Source: Nitriliruptoraceae bacterium (lineage in GTDB: Bacteria > Actinomycetota > Nitriliruptoria > Nitriliruptorales > Nitriliruptoraceae). Taken from it: DNA of 7,121 nucleotides. Position numbers and translations under genes: made by a program. The stretch spans positions 1-7,121 of the forward strand of contig SKTN01000262.1 in the NCBI GenBank assembly GCA_007117945.1, in the 5' to 3' direction. Positions 1-5,797 of this stretch are shown one piece after another. The notes beneath the pieces were generated by a model, which worked only from the letters and a program-made list of their open reading frames with translations, searched no databases and had not been told where the DNA came from. The number at the start of each line of letters is the position of its first letter. Within the stretch, counting starts at the first letter, position 1.

Positions 1-375
1 GGTGCCGTCGGGCACCTCGGCCGTAACCGATACCTCGCCCCCCGGTCGGTGTTCGGCGTTGAACCAACGCGAAGCCCCTGCATCGCGCAACAACTGGATG
101 GTGTCCGAACGGACACTGTCCCCTCCGCGATGGCGCCGCCAGTGACGAGCTCGCCGCCGGGCCGGGGTGGCCGATGTGGCCGGCGCGGCCCTGGTCGCCG
201 GCTGCGGGATCCGGGTCTGGCGCCTGCGCGACCCGATCCGCCGACCCACGGGCAGTGCGTCCACCACGGACCGGTGACCCGACGCCGATGACAGGGCCTG
301 CCCGGGCCGAGGCGACGGCGGGAGGCCGGCAGCCACGGGTGTCGCCGGCGAACAACACGGCCAGGGTGACGTCAC
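1..375 (-). CDS. Possible partial coding frame running off the left edge, unrecognised
   Basis: A minus-strand frame is open from the GTG at 375-373 to the window edge (125 codons). Its GTG overlaps the TGA stop of the SEC-C gene as GTGA, a typical coupled arrangement. The edge-proximal part reads like protein (DAGASRWFNAEHRPGGEV, then TAEVPDGT), but residues from about 1 to 85 are Pro/Arg/Ser-rich and look like an off-frame translation, and there is no good ribosome binding site before the GTG. A true start might lie nearer 90-120, or there may be no gene. I recognise no family. Treat as weak. Confidence 0.25.
   Translation of the reverse strand, partial: MTSPWPCCSPATPVAAGLPPSPRPGQALSSASGHRSVVDALPVGRRIGSRRRQTRIPQPATRAAPATSATPARRRARHWRRHRGGDSVRSDTIQLLRDAGASRWFNAEHRPGGEVSVTAEVPDGT
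101..121. promoter_or_regulatory. Operator-like overlapping dyads
   Basis: GTGTCCG (101-107) and CGGACAC (110-116) form a perfect inverted repeat around AA. The right half is reused in a second dyad, GGACA-C-TGTCC (111-121). Three alternating TGTCC half-sites in 21 bases resemble binding sites for paired dimers of TetR-type repressors, but no regulator gene is visible in the window and chance is possible. Confidence 0.35.
117..283 (+). pseudogene. Possible decayed coding remnant, unrecognised
   Basis: From 146 to the TGA at 281-283 the plus strand reads GVADVAGAALVAGCGIRVW and then RLRDPIRR, with nearly every codon ending in G or C and many starting with G, as in real genes of this genome. 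No start codon with a ribosome site precedes it and the same frame has a TGA at 143-145. A protein-like stretch RDGAASDELAAGPG in the next frame (117-166) would join it through one frameshift. This suggests the broken tail of a gene, but the piece is too short to assign. Confidence 0.22.
325..349 (-). terminator. Possible terminator hairpin of the SEC-C gene
   Basis: GCCGGC at 325-330 and again at 344-349 can pair around 13 bases, about 22 bases past the SEC-C stop. There is no T-run, as is common in GC-rich actinobacteria. Such short GC palindromes are frequent here, so support is modest. Confidence 0.3.
366..375. repeat. Perfect 10-base palindrome over the SEC-C gene stop codon
   Basis: GTGACGTCAC is a perfect palindrome containing the stop codon (372-374) of the SEC-C gene and the possible overlapping GTG start of a downstream frame. 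No function can be assigned. Confidence 0.5.
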
Positions 376-2966
376 AGCCCGAGCAGCCCCCGGAGCCGGT
401 CAGCGTCCATCGGGCGGCCCGGGGAGTCCCATCGGGTGGCGTGGTCCTGGAACTCCTGCAGCAGGCGGAGGAGCACGTCACGACGGGTCGGGTCGGCGGC
501 CGCCTGGCGGGGCGTCGCACCCGACAGCGCCGGCAACGGGGTGTCGACCCAGGCCTCCTCGTGGGCACGCATCATCTCGTCGAGCTGTGCCTCGAGCTCC
601 GAGCGTGCCTGCGGGTCGAGGCGCTCGAGGTCGAGGAGCCCCTCGTCGTCCCCCATGTCCTCGTGGTCGATCTCCCCCTCGTCGCCCCGCCCGGCCAACA
701 GCTCGGCGACCGCCCGCCGCTCCTCGTCCACGATGGTCGCGTCCGGGGCGACGCCACGGATGAGGTCGTCGAACCAGGCCGCCCGCGTGGCGGAGTTCAC
801 CTGGACGACGAGGTCGTCGTCCTCCCGGGTGATGCTGCCCATCACCCACCGCTGGCCGTCCTTGTCGGAGAAGGCGAGCAGTCCCGGCCCGTCCTCCTCG
901 AGCTGCTCGGCCAGCGCCGCCCAGGCCGCGTCGGGGTCGGGGACGCGGTAGCTGCGTCGGATCAGCTCGAGCGGGTCCCCGTCGGTGGTGGCCAACCCCG
1001 GCGGGGCGTGCAGTGACGCGTACCAGCCCGCCAGTTCCTCGAGGCCAGGCCCCCCGTCGAGCAGCGCCAGCAGCCCCTCCCGCTGGTGGTCGGGGATCGT
1101 CAGCGTCCCGACCGAGGGGACGACCCCCTGCGGGGTCGGCACCAGCCAGGCCAGGATCGCGTCACCGACCTGCAGCTGCCGGCGGAGAGCGCGGTCGACC
1201 ACCTCGGTCCGCTCCCCCGTGGTCAGGTCCAGCAGCCGCACGCCCGACCCGCCCACCACCTCGATGACCTCCTGCACCGAGGCTGCAACCTCGCACCAGC
1301 GCCGCAGCAGTTCGAGCTCGTCCGCCGGCAGCAGCGCACCTCGCAGGTCGCACAGGTCGGTGAGCAGCTGCCCCTCGAAGAGGGCGAGGTTGACCAGGAT
1401 CGGGTCCTCCAGGGCCGCATCGAGGTCCGGTGACGCACCGGCGTGCAGGGCGGCGTCGACCAGGACGTCCTGTCCCACCGGCGAGGTGGCGAACCGCACG
1501 ATCTTGTGCCAGATCCAGTCCATCCGCTCGGCCAGGGGCCAGCCGTTGCTGCGCTGGCAGCAGACCTTGTACTTGCGGCCGGATCCGCAGGGACAGGGGG
1601 CGTTGCGTTCGGCCGCGGCCGGGCCCGGTTGGGCGTAGCGGGCCAGCAGCGCACGATCCTGTTCGATGCCATGCCCCTCCAGCCGCTGCAGGTACGAGAG
1701 CGCAGCGCCCGCGCGCCCCCGGTCGTCGAGGTAGCCGGCCATCGCGACGGTGGCACCGAGGTGGTCCGGATCCAGCTCCAGCGCCCGGCGCACGAAGGCC
1801 TCCGCCGGCAGATGGTCGTCGGCGTTGAGCTCGGTGGTGACCGAGCGCACCCACGCGGCGTTGGCCCGCGCCCGACGTCGTGGCAGCTCCCGGTCCAGCA
1901 CGTCGATCATCTCGCCGAGCACCATCGCCCGCAGCGCGTCCCCCGCCACGACGTCCTCGAGCAGTGCACCGGCGAGCTCCTCGTCCTCCAGGGTGCGTGC
2001 CAGGGCAGCGACCACCCCGGAGAACGGCCCGGCCTCCACCTCGTCGGCGTCCGGGCCCACCGCCGTCAGCTCCGACAGCAGCTCCTGCGGCGTGGGGAGT
2101 CGTGCGTCCTCGGCCTCGAGGCGGGCGACGAGCGCGGACCGCAACCCGTCCACCATGCTGTCCACGGCCCCGTGGATGCGACGCAGGTCCGCCACCTCGT
2201 CCTCGTCGAAGCCGTGGTCGGCCCGCAGGTGCTCCGCCACCTCGCGGAACGGGTCGTAGGGCTGCGGGTCGGGCTCGTCCCGCGTGAGGACCCGATCGTC
2301 GACGACCCGCAGGTCGGCGGCCTCGAGCAGCATGGACAGCGGTGCGCTCGGGGTCGACAGCAGGCGCGGGTACCGGACCCGGGCCTCCAGCACCAGCTCG
2401 ACCACGTCGACGACCTGCTCCAGCTCGCGGATGATCCCGTGCACCTCGCGGAGCCGGTCCGCGGTGCGCTGCTGCGGTGCGGGAGGCGCCTCCAGCCCCG
2501 TGACCCGGCACGTCCCGCCGATCCAGATGAGCTGGAGCACGGCGGCGTCGGGGACCCAGCCGGTCGGCCCAGCGAGGTTGCCGCCGCGGCTGTGGAGCAC
2601 GCCGCCGCCCTCGAGCGGGAGCTCGAACGCGTCGTCGCACAACAACGTCAGCGGGGCGAGGTCGGATCCGAGCTCGAGCCGATCCCCACCCCGTTCGCCA
2701 TCGGCCAGGACCCGGACCAGCGTCAGCCCGTCCAGCACCTGATCGAGGTCGCACAGCCGACCGTCGACCAGCGGGACGGCGGCGAACCCGTCCTCCGGCT
2801 CCTGCAGCAGCAGCGACCACAGCGCGCGTGGCTCCGGCACGATCGCCGGGTCGAGGTGGTCGAGCGCGGTGAGCTCGCGGGTCAGCTGTACGGCGGTCAG
2901 GGGCCCGAGCCGGCGCAGGGCATGCCCTGCGGCGGTGCGCACGCGGTGCTCCTCGCGGTGGTCCAT
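372..2966 (-). CDS. Large SEC-C motif (zinc-binding) protein of unknown function
   Basis: The 864-residue product carries one clear domain, a SEC-C motif at about residues 454-471 (NAPCPCGSGRKYKVCC). Its metal ligands C458, C460, C469 and C470 have the CxC-x8-CC spacing of the zinc-binding tail of SecA and many stand-alone proteins. Just before it, residues 386-446 look like one or two TPR-type helical repeats (ALELDPDHLGATVAMAGYL). The N-terminal 370 residues are helical and charged and I do not recognise them. An acidic stretch lies at about 762-785, and the C-terminus has a PALSGATPRQAA motif (812-823). No signal peptide or membrane segment is seen, so it is probably cytoplasmic. The frame stays open upstream to 3227, but I start at 2966 because GGGAG lies 6 bases upstream and the longer form would run over the divergent gene's start. 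SEC-C proteins are linked to zinc, SecB or ribosome binding, but the role here is unknown. Confidence 0.87.
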   Translation of the reverse strand: MDHREEHRVRTAAGHALRRLGPLTAVQLTRELTALDHLDPAIVPEPRALWSLLLQEPEDGFAAVPLVDGRLCDLDQVLDGLTLVRVLADGERGGDRLELGSDLAPLTLLCDDAFELPLEGGGVLHSRGGNLAGPTGWVPDAAVLQLIWIGGTCRVTGLEAPPAPQQRTADRLREVHGIIRELEQVVDVVELVLEARVRYPRLLSTPSAPLSMLLEAADLRVVDDRVLTRDEPDPQPYDPFREVAEHLRADHGFDEDEVADLRRIHGAVDSMVDGLRSALVARLEAEDARLPTPQELLSELTAVGPDADEVEAGPFSGVVAALARTLEDEELAGALLEDVVAGDALRAMVLGEMIDVLDRELPRRRARANAAWVRSVTTELNADDHLPAEAFVRRALELDPDHLGATVAMAGYLDDRGRAGAALSYLQRLEGHGIEQDRALLARYAQPGPAAAERNAPCPCGSGRKYKVCCQRSNGWPLAERMDWIWHKIVRFATSPVGQDVLVDAALHAGASPDLDAALEDPILVNLALFEGQLLTDLCDLRGALLPADELELLRRWCEVAASVQEVIEVVGGSGVRLLDLTTGERTEVVDRALRRQLQVGDAILAWLVPTPQGVVPSVGTLTIPDHQREGLLALLDGGPGLEELAGWYASLHAPPGLATTDGDPLELIRRSYRVPDPDAAWAALAEQLEEDGPGLLAFSDKDGQRWVMGSITREDDDLVVQVNSATRAAWFDDLIRGVAPDATIVDEERRAVAELLAGRGDEGEIDHEDMGDDEGLLDLERLDPQARSELEAQLDEMMRAHEEAWVDTPLPALSGATPRQAAADPTRRDVLLRLLQEFQDHATRWDSPGRPMDADRLRGLLGL

Positions 2967-2972
2967 GGCTCG

Positions 2973-2977
2973 CTCCC
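2973..2977 (-). promoter_or_regulatory. Ribosome binding site deciding the SEC-C gene start
   Basis: GGAG-type Shine-Dalgarno sequence (GGGAG on the minus strand), 6 bases before the ATG at 2966-2964. It is the reason for rejecting the upstream in-frame starts as far as 3227. Confidence 0.65.
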
Positions 2978-3003
2978 AGCTGGGGGGGTCGAGGATGCTG
3001 GAC

Positions 3004-3009
3004 AGCCTA
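3004..3009 (-). promoter_or_regulatory. Possible -10 box for the SEC-C gene
   Basis: TAGGCT on the minus strand fits the actinobacterial TAnnnT pattern and lies 37 bases before the ATG. The same GTAGGCTG context occurs ahead of pfkA at 6971-6976. No matching -35 element was found, and the hexamer overlaps the left arm of the nested inverted repeat. Confidence 0.3.
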
Positions 3010-3054
3010 CGGCGCGAGGACACCGCACCACCCGGTGTACCCCTTGGGCCGTAG
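3007..3054. repeat. Nested inverted repeat / long imperfect hairpin in divergent promoter region
   Basis: Outer arms CTACGGC (3007-3013) and GCCGTAG (3048-3054) pair perfectly. Inner arms ACACCG (3020-3025) and CGGTGT (3033-3038) pair perfectly around a 7-base loop. Between them CGAGG (3015-3019) can pair with CCTTG (3042-3046) with one G-T pair, leaving a single mismatch and a 3-base bulge. In all about 18 base pairs. It could be an operator shared by the two divergent genes, or a leader structure in one transcript; it lacks a T-run, so an ordinary terminator is unlikely. Confidence 0.6.
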
Positions 3055-3124
3055 CGACGCGGCCGTCGTCGTGCTTGCGTCGAGGTCCACGGCCCGACCG
3101 GCCACCCCTGACGATCTGTCGACC

Positions 3125-3130
3125 AGAGGA
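3125..3130 (+). promoter_or_regulatory. Ribosome binding site deciding the fusion gene start
   Basis: AGAGGA sits 5 bases before the ATG at 3136. The alternative ATG at 3130 overlaps this sequence and would have no usable site of its own, so the protein probably starts MDLPPIPD rather than MTMDLPPIPD. Confidence 0.6.
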
Positions 3131-3135
3131 TGACC

Positions 3136-5754
3136 ATGGACCTCCCCCCGATCCCTGACCTGCAGGCCGTCCCCACCGGGGACATGCCCGGTGACAAGAT
3201 CGACATCAACGACCAGCACGTGGCCAAGGCGCAGGTGATCTTCCCACGGCTGTGGGAGCTGTTGGCGCCCCTGCTCGACGAGCGCCCCCACGGCCGCGCG
3301 GTCGTGGCCGTCCACGGGGGTTCCGGGGTGGGTAAGTCGGAGATCGGCTCCCTGCTCGCCTACTACCTCGAGCATCACGGGATCGGTGCCTACATCATGT
3401 CGGGGGACAACTACCCCCGCCGCATCCCACGGGCGAACGACGCCGAGCGCCTGCGGATCTTCCGGGCAGGTGGCCTGCGCCGCCTGGTCGAGCGCGGGCA
3501 GTACGACGACGGCGTCCGCGCCGCCCTGGCCGAGCTGCAGGCGGGCGACCTCGATGCGGACACCGGCGCGGTCGCCGAGCACCCCTGGCTGGCCACCTAC
3601 CAGAGGGCCGGACGTCGGGCGCTCACCGGCTACCTCGGCACCCCTGCGGAGACCGACTTCGACGAGGTCAACGGCGTCCTGCGGGCCTTCCACGCCGGTG
3701 CACCCGAGCTCCAGCTCAAACGCATGGGCCGCGAGGAGACCGACCGCTGGTACGAGACCGTCGAGATGTCAGGCACCCGCGTGCTGGTCCTGGAGTGGAC
3801 CCACGGCAACAACCCGCATCTCGACGGGGTCGACATCCCCATCCTGCTGAACTCCACACCGGAGGAGACCCTCGCCCACCGCCGCTCCCGCGCCCGGGAC
3901 GGGGCACTGGACAGCCCCTTCACCATGACGGTGCTGCACCTCGAGCAGCAGCTTCTGCACGCCCAGGCCGGCCGGGCGAGGATCATCGTGTCCAAGGCCG
4001 GTGAGGTGATCGACTACGAGACCTACCTGCGGCACATGGGCAAGCACCTGCCCGGTACCGGTCCCATGCTCAACGTCTACCCCGACAGCATCGGCAGCTC
4101 GCTGTCCGACGTGGTGACGCTGCTGCAGCGCCCGGAGCTGCGTGACACCTTCGCGTCGGCCTACCTGCTGCCGAGCATCTTCAACACCGACCTCGATCGT
4201 GGCTTCTCCGTGATCGACTACCGGCTCAGCGACCGGCTCGCGTCCGAGGCGGACCTCCGCGCGCTCGCGGAGGAGGAGATCGACCTCAAGCTCGACTTCG
4301 TCCTCAACCACGCCTCCGTGCTCTCCCCGCAGTTCCAGGACCTGCTGCACAGGGGCGAGCGGTCCCCCTACGCGGACTTCTTCATCGACTGGAACGCCTT
4401 CTGGGCCGGTCACGGCGAGCTGACGGACGAGGGCTACGTCCAGCCCCAACCCGAGCTCATCGAGGACATGTTCTTCCGCAAGCCCGGGCTGCCGATCCTG
4501 ATGGTGCGCATGCCCGACGGCACCGAGAAGCCCTACTGGAACACCTTCTACCAGCAGGTGCGCTACCCGACGGTCGATCCACAGGAGGTCATGGAGGCCA
4601 CGGGGCTGCAGTACGGCTCCGCCGAGGTGGTGGCCACCCGGCTGAACCAGACACTGGCCGACGGGGGGCGACCCGGCGACGCGGACCTCACCGGCTTCGA
4701 GGCGCACCGTGACAGCGTGGTCGAGCTGCTCGAGTCCCGACGCCGCTACCTCGGCCAGATGGACCTCAACATCGACTCACCCCTGGTGTGGGAGTTCTAC
4801 GCCGACACCCTCGACCGGCTCGCCGGCTACGGGGCGGAGATCATCCGACTCGACGCCTTCGCGTACGCGCACAAGGCGCCCGGCGAGCGGAACTTCTTCA
4901 ACGAACCCGGTACGTGGGAACTCCTCGACCGCCTCAAGGAACTGGCGAACCGTCGCAGGCTCAAGCTGCTGCCGGAGATCCACTCGACCTACGAGGAAGG
5001 CACCCACGAGGCCATCGCCGCCAGAGGGTTCATGATCTACGACTTCTTCCTGCCCGGTCTGCTGATCCACGCGTTCGAGGAGCAGGACACCACCACGCTG
5101 CGGCGCTGGATCGGTGATGTGCTCGAGAAGGGGATCCGCACCGTCAACAAGCTGGGCTGTCACGACGGCATCCCCCTGCTCGACCTGCGTGGCCTGCTCA
5201 GCGAGGAGGAGATCGAGTCCCTCATCGAGACGGTCACGGCACGGGGCGGCTACGTCAAGGACCTGCACGGGCAGAAGAAGCTGTACTACCAGGTCAACGC
5301 CACCTACCACTCGGCACTGGGCGAGGACGACCAACGGCTGCTGCTCGCCCGCGCCATCCAGCTGTTCATGCCCGGCAAGCCCCAGATCTGGTACCTCGAC
5401 CTGTTCGCGGGGACCAACGACCACGAGGCGCTTGCGCGCGCCGGCTCGGGCGGCCACAAGGAGATCAACCGCACGAACCTGACCATGGACGACGTCGAGG
5501 AGGGCCTCAGGCAACCGGTCGTGCAGCAGCAGCTCGAGCTGCTGCGGCTGCGCACCACCTGCCCGGCCTTCGGTTTCGATGCGGCGTGCGAGGTCGGCGA
5601 CACGCCGGCGGAGCAGCTGTCGGTGACCTGGCGCAAGGACGGCCACGAGGCCCGGTTGGAGGCTGATCTGGCGACCTCCACCTTCACGATCACGGCGACG
5701 GATGCGTCGGGTGCGGAAACGGCGAGGTTCGACGCATCGGGCCTCGGCCGGTGA
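3136..5754 (+). CDS. Fusion of P-loop kinase domain and GH13 sucrose-phosphorylase-like glycosyl phosphorylase
   Basis: The 872-residue product has two domains. Residues 1 to about 305 form a P-loop kinase: Walker A GGSGVGKS (61-68, K67), a DNYPRR motif (D91) where uridine kinases and phosphoribulokinases have their substrate Asp, a VLVLEW strand (216-221) as the likely Walker B element, and an Arg-rich lid near 248-254. From about 309 to the end it matches GH13 subfamily 18, sucrose phosphorylase and relatives. Family residues present are DFVLNH (387-392), Q541, RLDAFAY (nucleophile D573, Y577), PEIHS (acid/base E614, H616), CHDG (transition-state Asp D677) and EINR (R779). The expected reaction is phosphorolysis of an alpha-glucoside to glucose 1-phosphate; hydrolysis or transfer cannot be excluded. 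There is no signal peptide, so it is cytoplasmic. ATG codons occur at 3130 and 3136; I prefer 3136 because AGAGGA ends 5 bases before it. The kinase substrate and acceptor sugar are unknown. Confidence 0.95.
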   Translation: MDLPPIPDLQAVPTGDMPGDKIDINDQHVAKAQVIFPRLWELLAPLLDERPHGRAVVAVHGGSGVGKSEIGSLLAYYLEHHGIGAYIMSGDNYPRRIPRANDAERLRIFRAGGLRRLVERGQYDDGVRAALAELQAGDLDADTGAVAEHPWLATYQRAGRRALTGYLGTPAETDFDEVNGVLRAFHAGAPELQLKRMGREETDRWYETVEMSGTRVLVLEWTHGNNPHLDGVDIPILLNSTPEETLAHRRSRARDGALDSPFTMTVLHLEQQLLHAQAGRARIIVSKAGEVIDYETYLRHMGKHLPGTGPMLNVYPDSIGSSLSDVVTLLQRPELRDTFASAYLLPSIFNTDLDRGFSVIDYRLSDRLASEADLRALAEEEIDLKLDFVLNHASVLSPQFQDLLHRGERSPYADFFIDWNAFWAGHGELTDEGYVQPQPELIEDMFFRKPGLPILMVRMPDGTEKPYWNTFYQQVRYPTVDPQEVMEATGLQYGSAEVVATRLNQTLADGGRPGDADLTGFEAHRDSVVELLESRRRYLGQMDLNIDSPLVWEFYADTLDRLAGYGAEIIRLDAFAYAHKAPGERNFFNEPGTWELLDRLKELANRRRLKLLPEIHSTYEEGTHEAIAARGFMIYDFFLPGLLIHAFEEQDTTTLRRWIGDVLEKGIRTVNKLGCHDGIPLLDLRGLLSEEEIESLIETVTARGGYVKDLHGQKKLYYQVNATYHSALGEDDQRLLLARAIQLFMPGKPQIWYLDLFAGTNDHEALARAGSGGHKEINRTNLTMDDVEEGLRQPVVQQQLELLRLRTTCPAFGFDAACEVGDTPAEQLSVTWRKDGHEARLEADLATSTFTITATDASGAETARFDASGLGR

Positions 5755-5797
5755 GCGACGCGGTCATCGCCGTGACGACCCTGCGCGGCGCCTCGCG
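5755..5797. other. Short convergent intergenic gap
   Basis: Forty-three bases between the stops of the fusion gene and pfkA. Only a weak GTCA/TGAC hairpin (5763-5776) is visible, so neither transcript has an obvious intrinsic terminator here; read-through would give antisense RNA into the neighbour. Confidence 0.45.

Larger units (their letters stand above)
1..371. other. Left-edge region without a confident gene
   Basis: Downstream of the SEC-C gene stop. It holds four short inverted repeats in its first 121 bases (GGTGCC/GGCACC at 1-16, GCGTTG/CAACGC at 56-70, and two overlapping ones at 101-121), a GC hairpin at 325-349 and a 10-base palindrome at 366-375. Both coding candidates here are weak and conflict with each other. 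Confidence 0.5.
2967..3135. promoter_or_regulatory. Divergent intergenic region between SEC-C gene and fusion gene
   Basis: The only space that can hold the start signals of both divergent genes, 169 bases long. It contains a nested inverted repeat (3007-3054), listed separately, and a possible minus-strand -10 hexamer TAGGCT (3004-3009) facing the SEC-C gene. No convincing -35 hexamer was seen on either strand. Confidence 0.6.

Noticed and set aside
146..283. Dihydropteroate synthase tail
   Set aside because: The phrase IRVWRLRDP vaguely recalls that enzyme's C-terminal strand, but the match is too short and uncertain to name.
174..1016. Long plus-strand frame (280 residues)
   Set aside because: Antisense to the SEC-C gene for most of its length, with Arg/Pro/Val-rich composition and no recognisable motif.
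1162..2820. Long minus-strand frame (552 residues)
   Set aside because: Off-frame reading of the SEC-C gene, extremely Arg/Gly/Ala-rich.
1443..3158. Long plus-strand frame (571 residues)
   Set aside because: Antisense shadow of the SEC-C gene caused by high GC; His/Gln/Arg/Val-rich with no domain.
2967..3227. Longer version of the SEC-C gene starting near 3227
   Set aside because: It would overlap the start of the fusion gene and the nested inverted repeat, and only the ATG at 2966 has a good ribosome site.
3007..3693. Minus-strand frame of 228 residues
   Set aside because: Antisense to the kinase domain and without motif or ribosome site.
3136..4050. Adenylylsulfate kinase function for the N-terminal domain
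   Set aside because: Only the P-loop fold is supported; the DNYPRR and lid features do not establish adenylylsulfate as substrate, and no sulfate-assimilation gene is nearby.
3769..5646. Two long minus-strand frames (312 and 289 residues)
   Set aside because: They lie fully antisense to the GH13 half, which has an unbroken set of family motifs on the plus strand.
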